From: Chitinophaga pinensis
GTDB lineage: Bacteria > Bacteroidota > Bacteroidia > Chitinophagales > Chitinophagaceae
Length of the DNA: 42,906 nucleotides
Assembly (NCBI GenBank): GCA_943333125.1
Contig: CALQSB010000026.1
Span: forward strand, 1-42,906
Direction of reading: 5' to 3'
Shown here: one piece after another, positions 24,237 to 32,872 of the stretch
Layout of the letters: every line of letters starts with the position of its first letter
Numbering within the stretch: the first letter of the stretch is position 1
The notes under the pieces: model-generated
What the model saw: only the letters and a program-made list of their open reading frames with translations
Databases searched by the model: none
What the model was told of the DNA's origin: nothing
Position numbers and translations under genes: made by a program

Positions 24237-25261
24237 AAAACGGCCAATTGGGTTTTGACTTCATTTGTACTGAAATTAATTTCATTTTCTGAATGAATAT
24301 TATTTTCCCAGCAATATAAATTATGAAATGTGGTATTTGCAATATTAAAGATGGCTTCATCCGTCGCGAAAGCCTGATGAGGAGTAATTAAAACATTATT
24401 CAATGAAATCAATTCAAGTAATAATTTATCTTTAATGGGGTTATTTTCATGGTTAAAGAAAAAAATCCCTCTTTCAAATTCATAAACATCCATGCCATAT
24501 CCTCCAATTTGTTTGGATCTTAAATGTTTGATTAAATCTGCTGTATTTACAATAGCTCCTCTGGCAGTATTAATGATGATTGCTTTGTATTTCATTTTGC
24601 TGAGTAAATGATCGTCTATCAGATATTTTGTATTAGCATTCAATGGCAGATGAATGGTAATGATATCCGATTGCTTACATAAAGACTCCAGATCTAAGTA
24701 GGTGACATTATAAAGTTGTTTTAATTCGTTATTAACTTTTAAATCATATGCCAGTAACTTAACGTCAAATCCATTTAGCAATTTGGCCATTGTGGCGCCA
24801 ATTTTTCCTGTACCGATAAGGCCTATTGTTTTTCCTCTGACATTTGATCCGATGATATTGTCGAGTGAAAAATTTTGTTTTTGAATTTGAGCTTCTGTGA
24901 TTTTATTTTTCTTTATCAAAGAAAGCATCATCATTATTGTATGTTCTGCAACTGCATTTGGTGAGTAATCTGGAACATTTGCAACGATGATGTTTAATTT
25001 TTTAGCAGCTTCTACATCAATATTATCATACCCAACTGCCCTTGTTGCCAGATTTTTAATACCCATCAGATGAAGCTTATTAAGCACTTCTGCAGAAACG
25101 TCATCATTTGTAAACACACAAACAGCATCATGTCCTCTTGCTAATTCTACAGTACTCATATTCAAAGGATCAGAAAATAATGATAATTTATATCCATTCT
25201 TATTGGCATTTCTTATCGGCTCAATTTCAAAGACCTTCGTGCTGTAGAATATTACTTTCAT
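24233..25261 (-). CDS. ldhA: D-lactate dehydrogenase, LdhA type
   Basis: A 342-residue D-isomer-specific 2-hydroxyacid dehydrogenase that follows E. coli LdhA along its length: MKVIFYSTKVFE, HDAVCVFTNDDV, RAVGYDNIDVEAAK, YSPNAVAEHTI, the NAD-binding GLIGTGKIG, the catalytic Arg in NTARGAI, GMDVYEFERGIFFF with the Glu, and PHQAF with the catalytic His. It reduces pyruvate to D-lactate with NADH, a fermentative step. It heads an operon with mlaEFD. The divergent promoter region holds an FNR-type box at class II distance, in keeping with anaerobic induction. Confidence 0.9.
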   Translation of the reverse strand: MKVIFYSTKVFEIEPIRNANKNGYKLSLFSDPLNMSTVELARGHDAVCVFTNDDVSAEVLNKLHLMGIKNLATRAVGYDNIDVEAAKKLNIIVANVPDYSPNAVAEHTIMMMLSLIKKNKITEAQIQKQNFSLDNIIGSNVRGKTIGLIGTGKIGATMAKLLNGFDVKLLAYDLKVNNELKQLYNVTYLDLESLCKQSDIITIHLPLNANTKYLIDDHLLSKMKYKAIIINTARGAIVNTADLIKHLRSKQIGGYGMDVYEFERGIFFFNHENNPIKDKLLLELISLNNVLITPHQAFATDEAIFNIANTTFHNLYCWENNIHSENEINFSTNEVKTQLAVL

Positions 25262-25291
25262 TTTTTATAATTTAGTTTATATGATTTCATT

Positions 25292-25334
25292 CAAATGTTC
25301 GTATTTTGAGTGATTGATATGATGATATCAGACA
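25292..25334 (-). promoter_or_regulatory. FNR-type promoter of the ldhA-mlaEFD operon
   Basis: TGATatcaGACA at 25323-25334 (one mismatch to TGAY-N4-RTCA) and AACATTTG on the minus strand at 25292-25299 (7 of 8), centres 33 nt apart. An overlapping dyad, TGATAT-N4-ATATCA, covers 25315-25330. Confidence 0.5.
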
Positions 25335-25344
25335 ATGATTAAAT

Positions 25345-25388
25345 TGATTTGAATCATTTTGCTGATGTCTTTACTTAAATTATGTTTG
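25345..25388 (+). promoter_or_regulatory. FNR-type promoter of the universal stress protein operon
   Basis: TTGATTTGAATCAT contains the perfect box TGATttgaATCA at 25345-25356. TATGTTTG at 25381-25388 fully matches TAnnTTTG, 34 nt away. The predicted start is near 25392, 10 nt before the ATG. Confidence 0.7.
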
Positions 25389-25401
25389 TAAAAATATTAT
25401 T

Positions 25402-26226
25402 ATGAAAAAAGTATTACTAGCATTTGATGGCACCCATTTTTCTGATGCTTCTTTTGATTTTGCCAAAAAACTTAACGAGTTGAACCCTATTTTATTGACT
25501 GGTGTTTTTTTACCACAAACTAACTTTGCCAATTTGTGGAGTTATGCAGACGGAGTTGGTGCGCCAATGATGATAGGCACCACTTCAGAATCCAATTCTG
25601 ATATCATTGAAGAGAATGTAGATAAATTTGAAAAGCTTTGCGTGAAGCATCACATTGAATATAGAGTACATAAAGATTTTAACGACCTGGCACTTCCAGA
25701 GTTAAGAAAAGAATCAAGATTTGCAGATCTATTGATAATAGGCAGCGAAAGATTTTACGAGAATATGGGTAGTGGAGAACCCAACAATTATTTAAAAGAA
25801 GCACTTCATAATATTGAATGTGGTGTGATAGTTGTTCCCGAAAAATATACTTTTCCTACTATTAATATTCTTTGTTATGACGGTCATGAATCATCTGTAT
25901 TTGCAATAAAACAATTCGCATATCTGTTGCCTGAATTCTCGGAAAATTCAACATTGATTTCATTCGCAAGTACCGAAAGTGAAGATGGAATTCCTGACGA
26001 AGCTTATATAGAAGAATTAGCCAGCCGCCATTTTTCCAATTTAACCATTTCTAAAATCGATCTTGAATCAAAGTCCTATTTCAGTACCTGGGCCAGTGAA
26101 AAAAAATCAGCGATTTTAGTGGCTGGGTCATTTTCACGTTCTACTTTTATACAAATGTTCAAAAAAAGTTTTGTTCTTGATATTATAAAAGACCACAGCA
26201 TTCCTGTTTTTATCGGACATAAATAA
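25402..26226 (+). CDS. Tandem-domain universal stress protein
   Basis: 274 residues forming two Usp folds. Domain 1 starts MKKVLLAFDGTHFSDAS and ends with LLIIGSERFYENMGSGEP ... CGVIVVPEKY, partly keeping the glycine-rich nucleotide motif. Domain 2 (from ~INILCYDGHESS) ends with ILVAGSFSRSTFIQMFKKS ... IPVFIGHK, where the glycine motif is replaced by S-R-S. Such proteins are induced under hypoxia or starvation. The promoter carries a perfect FNR-type box. It leads a run of three co-oriented genes. Confidence 0.88.
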   Translation: MKKVLLAFDGTHFSDASFDFAKKLNELNPILLTGVFLPQTNFANLWSYADGVGAPMMIGTTSESNSDIIEENVDKFEKLCVKHHIEYRVHKDFNDLALPELRKESRFADLLIIGSERFYENMGSGEPNNYLKEALHNIECGVIVVPEKYTFPTINILCYDGHESSVFAIKQFAYLLPEFSENSTLISFASTESEDGIPDEAYIEELASRHFSNLTISKIDLESKSYFSTWASEKKSAILVAGSFSRSTFIQMFKKSFVLDIIKDHSIPVFIGHK

Positions 26227-26271
26227 TAGTTGTCTTTTTTATCCTCGTATGTGTACCTGTAAATTTATTTT

Positions 26272-27111
26272 ATGAATAAATACATTGCTGCATTCGATGG
26301 ATTGAAGTTTTCTGAAAGTACAAATGATTATGCCATTAATCTTTCTAAATCAGAAGGGGCCTATCTTACAGGCGTTTTTTTAGATGACAAAACTTATACG
26401 AGTTATAAAATCTATGATTTAATACTAGAAGATGGAGTATCTGAACAAAAGATCAAAAGATTAAATCATGAAGATCAGTTGGCCAGGAAAATCGCATCAA
26501 CAACCTTTGAAGATTCCTGTCAAAAGGCCGGTTTAAATTTCAGTATTCATCATGACGAGCAAATTGCCATTCAGGAATTGCTGAATGAAAGCATATACGC
26601 CGACTTGTTAATCATTAATAATAATGAGAACTTTGTTCATCATGAAGAGAAATATCCCTCCCGGTTTATTAAGGATTTATTAAGTAATACTCAATGCCCC
26701 GTTCTACTCACTCCTGAAAAATATAATGACATAAAAAAAATAATATTTCTATTTGATGGAGAATCTAATTCTGTGTATGCCTTAAAAATGTTTAACTATC
26801 TTTTTCCGACACTCAGAAATTTATCTATAGAAGTTTTAGTAGTAAAGACAGTAGAATCAGATGGTCATTTGCCAGAGAACAGACTGGTAAAAGAACTCAT
26901 CAGAAGGCATTACGAAAATGTAACTTATACTGTTTTAAAAGGAATTCCAGAAGTGGAAATTATTAATCATCTTCAAAAAGAAAAGTTCAATTTTGTGTCT
27001 GTTCTTGGCGCTTACCGAAGAACAATGTTGTCTAAATGGTTTAAATCAAGTATGGCCGATGCGCTTGTAAAAAATTTCGATATGCCCGTATTCATTGCGC
27101 ACAATAAATAA
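26272..27111 (+). CDS. Second tandem-domain universal stress protein, degenerate nucleotide motifs
   Basis: 279 residues paralogous to the preceding gene, with AAFDGLKFSEST at the start and IFLFDGESNSVYALK opening domain 2. The nucleotide loops are weaker: LLIINNNENFVHHEEKYPSRF has lost the G-x-G glycines, while SVLGAYRRTMLSKWFKSS keeps one. It probably does not bind ATP in domain 1. The 45-nt gap lacks a convincing box, so read-through from the first Usp gene is likely. Confidence 0.85.
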   Translation: MNKYIAAFDGLKFSESTNDYAINLSKSEGAYLTGVFLDDKTYTSYKIYDLILEDGVSEQKIKRLNHEDQLARKIASTTFEDSCQKAGLNFSIHHDEQIAIQELLNESIYADLLIINNNENFVHHEEKYPSRFIKDLLSNTQCPVLLTPEKYNDIKKIIFLFDGESNSVYALKMFNYLFPTLRNLSIEVLVVKTVESDGHLPENRLVKELIRRHYENVTYTVLKGIPEVEIINHLQKEKFNFVSVLGAYRRTMLSKWFKSSMADALVKNFDMPVFIAHNK

Positions 27112-27122
27112 AAAATATTAGT

Positions 27123-28133
27123 ATGGATTCGCTCACTCATATTGCTATTGGAGCTTGTGTAGGCGAGGCTTTCTTTGAAAAAGGATTTGGAAAGAAAGCA
27201 ATGATATGGGGCGCTTTGGCTCAAAGTATCCCCGATATTGATTTCGTGTCTTCTTTATGGCTCAATACATCAGAATCATTATTAGCTCACAGAGGATTTA
27301 CTCATTCTCTATTATTTGCAGTATTGATTGTACCCGTTTTTGCACTAGTAGCCAACAGTCTTCATCGGCCTCATAATATTTCTTTTTATAAATGGATTAC
27401 TTTTTTTTTAGCAGAAGTTTTTATTCATTTATTTATTGATGCTTTCAATAATTATGGTATAGGCTGGTTTGAGCCTTTTAGTCATCATCGGTTTTCATTT
27501 AACATCATTTATGTGGCTGATCCCTTTTTTTCTATACCAGCTATAATTTCATTAGTGATGTTGATCTTTCTTGGTAAATATGATGTCAGAAGAAAAAAAT
27601 GGTGGAAATTTGGAATTTATATTCCTGTTTTATATTTGAGTTATTGCTCCATCAATAAATTTAAAATTGATAATATTGTAAAACAGAATATAGACGTTCA
27701 GCATCTTTCAAAGCAAAAATATTTCACCACTCCGGCACCATTACAGAATTGGCTCTGGTATATTGTGGTGAAAGATAACGCTGGATTTCGAGTTGGGTTC
27801 TATTCTTTGTTTGATAAAGAAAATAGCATCAAATTTAATTACTTTCCTCAAAATAAATATTTATTAAAAGATGTTTCTGATCACGAAGAATTACAAAAGC
27901 TGATCCGTTTTTCCAAGAATTATTATACCATTGAAAAATGGCACGATACGCTTGTATTTAATGACTTAAGATTTGGTCAGATACTGGGATGGCATTTTCC
28001 ACAAAATCATTTTGTGTTTCATTATTACCTCACACACGCCGAAGAAAGCAGTCTCGTGGTTCAACGAGGAAGATTTATGGGATGGAATAAATCTGAATTT
28101 AATTTGTTTGTTCATAGTGTATTTAACTACTGA
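27123..28133 (+). CDS. YdjM/DUF457-type membrane-bound metal-dependent hydrolase
   Basis: 336 residues with MDSLTHIAIGACVG at the N-terminus, PDIDF and the HRGFTHSLLF motif, which supply the His/Asp residues of the YdjM family. About five hydrophobic helices follow to residue ~180. The C-terminal ~150 residues are soluble. Family members are called metal-dependent hydrolases, but substrates are unknown. It lies 11 nt after the second Usp gene and overlaps the convergent PLD gene by 7 bp. Confidence 0.85.
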   Translation: MDSLTHIAIGACVGEAFFEKGFGKKAMIWGALAQSIPDIDFVSSLWLNTSESLLAHRGFTHSLLFAVLIVPVFALVANSLHRPHNISFYKWITFFLAEVFIHLFIDAFNNYGIGWFEPFSHHRFSFNIIYVADPFFSIPAIISLVMLIFLGKYDVRRKKWWKFGIYIPVLYLSYCSINKFKIDNIVKQNIDVQHLSKQKYFTTPAPLQNWLWYIVVKDNAGFRVGFYSLFDKENSIKFNYFPQNKYLLKDVSDHEELQKLIRFSKNYYTIEKWHDTLVFNDLRFGQILGWHFPQNHFVFHYYLTHAEESSLVVQRGRFMGWNKSEFNLFVHSVFNY

Positions 28134-29296
28134 TGTTTTTGTTTAAAATAAAAAGTAAACATTTTTAATGCAGCTCTGATGAGTTGATATGAAATCCATC
28201 GTGTTAACTGCTTAAAAGGATTTTTTGATTTTTTATGTGTTTCTTTTGTAACAGGAAGACAATCCTGTTTGATCACATTTTCCATTGTGCCATAAACACT
28301 TTCTGCTAAAATATTATTTTTAACATCAAGATTAAATTCAATGCTTGCATAAGTGCTTAAGTTATTAATATTATAAGATCCAATAGTAATCCACTCTTTA
28401 TCACAAACAGCTAATTTACCGTGCAACACATTATTTTGATATTCGTATAATTCTATTTTATTTCTCAGTAGCCAATCGTAAAGCCATCGCTCTGCTTTTT
28501 TTACAATCCATACATCAGAAGGACCTGCCGTAATTACTTTTATTTTAACCCCTCTTTTTGCTGTGTGAGATAATATTCTTCTGATTACTTTTCCAGGTAT
28601 AAAATAACTGCAAAGTATAATTACTTCTTTTTTTGACTGGTGAAGCATTTCAATATAAGAACTTGAAATTTCATTTTTATGCCACATCCAATCGTTTCTT
28701 CTCATTCTTATTTCACAGCGATTATTTAATGGAATTAAATCTGCAAAATTATAAACAGTTTCTTTTTCAGGAAAATCTGTAAATGAAAATCCATCCCACA
28801 CACTTCTGCAGTAATCATTTATCTGTGATACAATTTCTCCTTCAACAAGAATGGCATAGTCAAGCCAGGCCTTTTCTTTAGGCATATCATTGTATCGGTC
28901 TGCAATGTTGATGCCTCCAACTAATGCATATCTGTTGTCTGCAGTAATGATTTTATGATGAAGTCGCCTGCCTAAATAATATTTTTTATTTTTAAATAAT
29001 GGCTCAAAAAATCTGAAGTGCACTCCTGCATTTTCTAGCGAAGAAATGAAATTGTGATTCAGAGACTTTGAAGCCACTCCATCAGCGATAATAAAAACAG
29101 ATACATTTCTTTTGGCCGCAATGATGAGTTGTTCTGCAATCATTGTTCCGGTGTAATCATCACTAAAAATATACGTTTGAATGTGCAGTGTATTTTGAGC
29201 GCTGCTTATCAGTTTCTTTAGTAAATCAAAATATTCATGACCACCGCTAATCAGCTTTGCACTGTTTAATTGGGAGTAATGATTACCTGGATTCAT
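28127..29296 (-). CDS. Phospholipase D-superfamily protein, cardiolipin synthase-like
   Basis: 389 residues with two HKD half-sites: LHHKIITADNRYALVGGINIADRY (HxKx4D, about residue 110) and LHGKLAVCDKEWITIGSYNIN (about 285). YIFSDDYTG and SSYIEMLHQSKKEV also resemble ClsB/ClsC-type enzymes. There is no N-terminal membrane helix. It likely joins phosphatidyl groups to make cardiolipin. It is the last gene of the hsp20-phosphorylase-PLD operon, starting 2 nt after the previous stop, so it falls under the same FNR-type promoter. Confidence 0.85.
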   Translation of the reverse strand: MNPGNHYSQLNSAKLISGGHEYFDLLKKLISSAQNTLHIQTYIFSDDYTGTMIAEQLIIAAKRNVSVFIIADGVASKSLNHNFISSLENAGVHFRFFEPLFKNKKYYLGRRLHHKIITADNRYALVGGINIADRYNDMPKEKAWLDYAILVEGEIVSQINDYCRSVWDGFSFTDFPEKETVYNFADLIPLNNRCEIRMRRNDWMWHKNEISSSYIEMLHQSKKEVIILCSYFIPGKVIRRILSHTAKRGVKIKVITAGPSDVWIVKKAERWLYDWLLRNKIELYEYQNNVLHGKLAVCDKEWITIGSYNINNLSTYASIEFNLDVKNNILAESVYGTMENVIKQDCLPVTKETHKKSKNPFKQLTRWISYQLIRAALKMFTFYFKQKHQ

Positions 29297-29298
29297 GT

Positions 29299-30960
29299 TT
29301 ATTGGTTATTGTCTGGGCTGTATAATTTTGTATAATAATCTTTGGCCATTCTATTACTGTCAAAATTGGGTATAATGTCTTCCATTCCAGCTTTTACAAT
29401 TTCATTCCATCTGGCTGGGTAATCATAATATAAAGGCAGTAATTCAGTTTCGAGTAAATGATATAAACTTGCGGCATCTAAATCATCTTGTACATGGTCG
29501 GGTTGAGTAAGATCGCATGTAGGGATTACAAATGAGTTTACTTTGTCTTTTGCAAATTCTGGAAACCATCCATCTGGTAATCCTACATTAACAGCTCCAT
29601 TCATTGCCGCGGCTATTCCGCTAGTGCCAGAAGCTTCGTGGTACATTCTGGGATTATTTAACCATATATCGGCTCCGCCTTTTAATATTTTTGACAAACT
29701 GAGTTCGTAACCAACTAATATTGAACAGTTGTTGTGAGTCTTACAGATGTCCACTATTTTATCAAAAACACCAATCCCATTATAATCCATAGGATAAGGT
29801 TTTCCAGCCCAGATAATTTGAACAGGCCTTTCTTTATTCGAAACAAGACGCTCAAATTTATCTAAGTCATGAAAAAACAAATCAGGTCTTTTATATCCTA
29901 CAAATCTTTTGGCGAATACAATGGTGCAAATATTTTCATCATAAATTTCTCCGCATTGATCAGCAACAATTTCGAACAATATTCTTTTTTTTATTTTTTT
30001 GATCGTCTTAAGTTCGTTTATTGAATTACTTTTCAAACAATTGTATTGTTCTTTATCATGCCAGTAAGAAAAGCTTTGCGAATTGGTAATAGAAATGATA
30101 TCGCAGATATCTTCATTTTTATCCCACATTTTATCTAATGTATTTTTATGTGTTTCAGAAACGCCGTTAGATTTTCCTGAAAGTCTTAGCGCCATAAGGG
30201 TATGATCCATTTCCTCACCTTGATTTTTTGATATGGCTCTTATTTCGGCAGTGGGTACATTACAGAAATATCCCATTTTATCTAAGAATGGAATATTTGT
30301 TTTTTTATTACCTGCTTCTTCTGGAGTATGATTAGTATATACGAGCCGCTTTTTCACCTCATTGATGTCCTTATATTTCTCGTATAGATAAAATCCTAGA
30401 GGTAAAGCGTGAGACTCATTTAAATGGTATAATTCCGGCTCCCAATTTATTTCCTCTAAAAGTCTGGCTCCCCCTTCTCCCAACAATATTGCTGCAGCGA
30501 TAGCGGTTTCAGGGTTGGCATCATAAAGTTTATGAGAAATAGTTTTTGCTAGATAATCATTCTCTGGTAAATCCGTAGAAAGAAAAAAAACAGGTGCAGT
30601 GTTAAATATCTCAGGAGGTAAATAATAAGCCGTGACCCAAACATCATGCCGGGCAATTTTTATTGTGAATTTTATGTTCGTCTCAATTAGAAATCCATAT
30701 TTCTTTTCTTCAAATAAAACATCCATAGTCTGATCCTGCTTTCTGTTCTGATTGTAATAACCGTATTTCCACAATATTCCAATACCAATAATATTTTGTT
30801 TCAGTTCAAATGCACTTCTCATAAAAGATCCTGCAAGAAAACCTAATCCGCCTGCATAAGTTTTCAAAGGTTGTGCAATACCAAATTCCATACAGAAGTA
30901 AGCAACACTTTTTTTGTATTGTTCGCTAATCTCATAACTATGTTTAAAGCTAAATGACAA
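29299..30960 (-). CDS. Alpha-glucan phosphorylase-like GT35 protein lacking the PLP lysine
   Basis: 553 residues, the short form of the alpha-glucan phosphorylase family. Motifs: VAYFCMEFGIAQPLKTYAGGLGFLAGS, GYYNQNRKQDQ, LNESHALPLGF, TNHTPEEAGN, and AKRFVGYKRPDL, which keeps the Arg and Lys that hold the phosphate and cofactor in classical enzymes. At the usual cofactor-lysine site (GTSGMK or GTGNMK) it reads GTSGIAAAMNG, with Ala450 in place of the Lys. Without that lysine PLP cannot form a Schiff base, so normal phosphorolysis is doubtful. It lies 13 nt after hsp20. Glycogen handling under energy stress is the contextual expectation. Confidence 0.82.
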   Translation of the reverse strand: MSFSFKHSYEISEQYKKSVAYFCMEFGIAQPLKTYAGGLGFLAGSFMRSAFELKQNIIGIGILWKYGYYNQNRKQDQTMDVLFEEKKYGFLIETNIKFTIKIARHDVWVTAYYLPPEIFNTAPVFFLSTDLPENDYLAKTISHKLYDANPETAIAAAILLGEGGARLLEEINWEPELYHLNESHALPLGFYLYEKYKDINEVKKRLVYTNHTPEEAGNKKTNIPFLDKMGYFCNVPTAEIRAISKNQGEEMDHTLMALRLSGKSNGVSETHKNTLDKMWDKNEDICDIISITNSQSFSYWHDKEQYNCLKSNSINELKTIKKIKKRILFEIVADQCGEIYDENICTIVFAKRFVGYKRPDLFFHDLDKFERLVSNKERPVQIIWAGKPYPMDYNGIGVFDKIVDICKTHNNCSILVGYELSLSKILKGGADIWLNNPRMYHEASGTSGIAAAMNGAVNVGLPDGWFPEFAKDKVNSFVIPTCDLTQPDHVQDDLDAASLYHLLETELLPLYYDYPARWNEIVKAGMEDIIPNFDSNRMAKDYYTKLYSPDNNQ

Positions 30961-30973
30961 ATTGAAGTTGGCT

Positions 30974-31417
30974 TTAATAAACTATAATTCTTTGGTTTTT
31001 TATTTTTATTGGAGTTTCTGATTTAGGAACATGTATTTCCAGAATTCCTCCATAATAGACTGCGCTTACAAATGAGAGATCTGCATTCTCTGGTAATACA
31101 ATGTGACGTTCAAAAAATTTGCAATCAAATTCGTGTAAACTAAACAATAGGTCATTTTCTGAAATTTCATTGTGTAATACAGAAACAGAAAGTATGTTGC
31201 CTGTAGCCTCAATACAAAAGTCTTCTCTGCTAACTCCTGGTACTGCTACTTCTATTTTAATTATTTGCTCATTGTTGATAATGTTCACCATGGGTTTTTT
31301 TTTACTTGAAGAAGGAAGTTTCCTGAGCTTTTCTCTGATCTTTTCTGTATTTTCTGAAGGCACAAATACTCCTGGATATACCGTCATTTCTATGTTATTT
31401 AATAAATTAACTGACAT
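30974..31417 (-). CDS. Small heat shock protein, Hsp20/alpha-crystallin
   Basis: 147 residues with an alpha-crystallin domain at ~45-147: IIKIEVAVPGVSREDFCIEATGNILSVSV (read as VAVPGVSREDF and GNILSVSV), FERHIVLPENADLSFVSAVYYGGILEIHVPK. The IXI-like tail is weak (IKNQRIIVY). It holds unfolded proteins in an ATP-independent manner. It is first in an operon with the phosphorylase-like and PLD genes. Its promoter shares the palindrome at 31502-31513 with the divergent gene at 31576. Confidence 0.9.
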   Translation of the reverse strand: MSVNLLNNIEMTVYPGVFVPSENTEKIREKLRKLPSSSKKKPMVNIINNEQIIKIEVAVPGVSREDFCIEATGNILSVSVLHNEISENDLLFSLHEFDCKFFERHIVLPENADLSFVSAVYYGGILEIHVPKSETPIKIKNQRIIVY

Positions 31418-31469
31418 TTAAATTTTTTTAAGTGTGAAAATAATTGCTGACAAGATAGGGGAGCACAGA

Positions 31470-31513
31470 TAAATTTAAAATGACAATCGTTCTCCTTTAT
31501 ATGACCAGCGTCA
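31470..31513 (-). promoter_or_regulatory. FNR-type promoter of the hsp20 operon
   Basis: ATGACCAGCGTCAT at 31501-31514 contains TGACcagcGTCA (31502-31513). On the minus strand TAAATTTA at 31470-31477 matches TAnnTTTG at 7 of 8, 34 nt away. The leader would be about 49 nt. Confidence 0.55.
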
Positions 31514-31544
31514 TCAATTTATTTCAATGATTATTTTACTTTCA
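31502..31544 (+). promoter_or_regulatory. FNR-type promoter of the coiled-coil gene
   Basis: The same palindrome at 31502-31513 lies 33 nt from TACTTTCA at 31537-31544, a weaker -7 match (6 of 8). One site could thus drive both directions. Confidence 0.4.
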
Positions 31545-31575
31545 CATATTTAAACATCATATTAAATTAACTAAC

Positions 31576-31965
31576 GTGCGAAAAAAAATTGCTTCTTTTT
31601 ATAACGAAGAACTAAACAGCTGGATAGATGCTATTAATTATATTTTCATAGAAATTGCGGAACTTGAAAAAAGACTGGAAGATATTGTTTCCAGAAACAG
31701 TATTGTTGATATAGCCGCAAAAGTAGAAGTGCATCAACTAATTCTAAATAAATCAAAAGGGAAGTGTGTTAGCTTAAAAGATGAATTCTTAAAACAAAAA
31801 GCAATGCTGATAGTAAATAAAAAGCTTTTAGCTGACAATATGGTAACAAAAGAAATTGAAAAAAGCATGCGCGATTACTCATTAAAAATCAAACAACTGG
31901 AAAAGCAGTTTATAGATGTAAAATATATTTGCAATGAATTCTTGTCGGACATGTTAAAAAAATAA
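31576..31965 (+). CDS. Coiled-coil protein of unknown function
   Basis: 129 residues starting with GTG at 31576; no ATG is available before residue 75 or so. It is mostly charged helix (IEIAELEKRLEDIV, EIEKSMRDYSLKIKQLEKQF) with coiled-coil heptads, no signal and no membrane segment. No family recognised. It is divergent from hsp20 across a shared FNR-type palindrome and ends at a strong bidirectional terminator, so it is probably a single-gene transcript of the stress programme. Confidence 0.65.
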   Translation: MRKKIASFYNEELNSWIDAINYIFIEIAELEKRLEDIVSRNSIVDIAAKVEVHQLILNKSKGKCVSLKDEFLKQKAMLIVNKKLLADNMVTKEIEKSMRDYSLKIKQLEKQFIDVKYICNEFLSDMLKK

Positions 31966-31986
31966 CTGTAAAAAAATAACAAAAAA

Positions 31987-32014
31987 AATATCCCACTTTA
32001 TTAAGCGGGATATT
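31987..32014. terminator. Bidirectional terminator between convergent genes
   Basis: Stem AATATCCC/GGGATATT extended by CTT/AAG across one A-C mismatch, loop TATT. An A-tract lies on the left and TTTT on the right. It separates the plus-strand coiled-coil gene from the minus-strand BON gene and can serve both. Confidence 0.75.
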
Positions 32015-32043
32015 TTAAAAGCAAGCTAAAACAACAAATTAGA

Positions 32044-32718
32044 TTAGTCTTCAAAAGCATATTCAGGCTCTGCAATAACTAATTTGTTTTCTACTGTGAT
32101 TACTCCTGGAGCTGACCAGACTGCATTTTCTGCGTCTTCTTTCTCAGCAAAAGATCTCACTGTTCCTCTAAGAATCACACGACTTCCCAAAACCTCTGCA
32201 GTGATTTTGGCTGCATCAATATTTGCGCTTCGTTGAAAACTTGCATTTATTTTTAATTGTAATTCATAGGGAGTAATTTTTGGCTTAACAGCAACTAAAT
32301 TCGTTACAAATCTGACGCCTGTTAAATTTTCAACTGCAGTCTTTGCTTGATTGCGCTGATATTCCCACTCTACATCTCCTTCTAATTTCACATTTCCATC
32401 TTCAACGCTTACTTTAATTTTTTCATCCGGAATCATAGTGTGCCATTTAAGGGCATTCACCACTGTTTCTGCAATTTCTGTATCCGTTTTTTTGTAAACC
32501 GGCGATATGCCAACTTGAATATCCTCGGCAATAGCTTTTACTCCCGAAACTTTTTTAGTTGTTTTTTCTGCCAGAATCTTTTTTGAATAAGCATCAACCT
32601 GACCGGATAAGGTTACGATGCCATTTTTTACTGCAACGCCAATTTGAGCTGAATTCAGAAATGGTTCCCATTTCAATTGCTCAATTACGTCTTTTTGAAT
32701 CTCGATGTCACTTTTCAT
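32044..32718 (-). CDS. Triple BON-domain protein
   Basis: 224 residues from the ATG at 32718 ([15 protein letters not shown]); the longer frame from 32763 would include the promoter. Three BON repeats each show the pattern LKW..., V.V..G.V.L.G.V, and AE.A...[35 protein letters not shown] and [18 protein letters not shown]. There is no signal peptide, so it may be cytoplasmic, unlike OsmY. BON domains bind lipid membranes and are often osmotic or stress induced. Two FNR-type boxes precede it. Confidence 0.88.
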   Translation of the reverse strand: MKSDIEIQKDVIEQLKWEPFLNSAQIGVAVKNGIVTLSGQVDAYSKKILAEKTTKKVSGVKAIAEDIQVGISPVYKKTDTEIAETVVNALKWHTMIPDEKIKVSVEDGNVKLEGDVEWEYQRNQAKTAVENLTGVRFVTNLVAVKPKITPYELQLKINASFQRSANIDAAKITAEVLGSRVILRGTVRSFAEKEDAENAVWSAPGVITVENKLVIAEPEYAFED

Positions 32719-32760
32719 AATTTTAAGTTTTAAATTGTTAATAAATTTGAAGATATTTTC

Positions 32761-32825
32761 CAAAGAAACAATTTCATTTAAGTAATAAAAATGATGAATG
32801 TCAAAACATTAATTGATTGAGGTCA
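32761..32825 (-). promoter_or_regulatory. Double FNR-type site upstream of the BON gene
   Basis: TGATgaatGTCA at 32792-32803 lies 33 nt from TTTCTTTG (minus, 32761-32768; 7 of 8 to TAnnTTTG). A second box, TTGATtgagGTCAA, contains TGATtgagGTCA at 32814-32825, 22 nt further upstream, about two helical turns. Confidence 0.6.
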
Positions 32826-32872
32826 ATGTATTGTAACAACTATTTCTTTCTGTAAACATTTTCTTTCTGCAT

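Noticed and set aside
25315..25330. TGATAT-N4-ATATCA dyad as the main ldhA operator
   Set aside because: Its half-site spacing does not fit the TGAY-N4-RTCA pattern. The overlapping box at 25323-25334 has the right distance to a -7 element, so I favour that one despite one mismatch.
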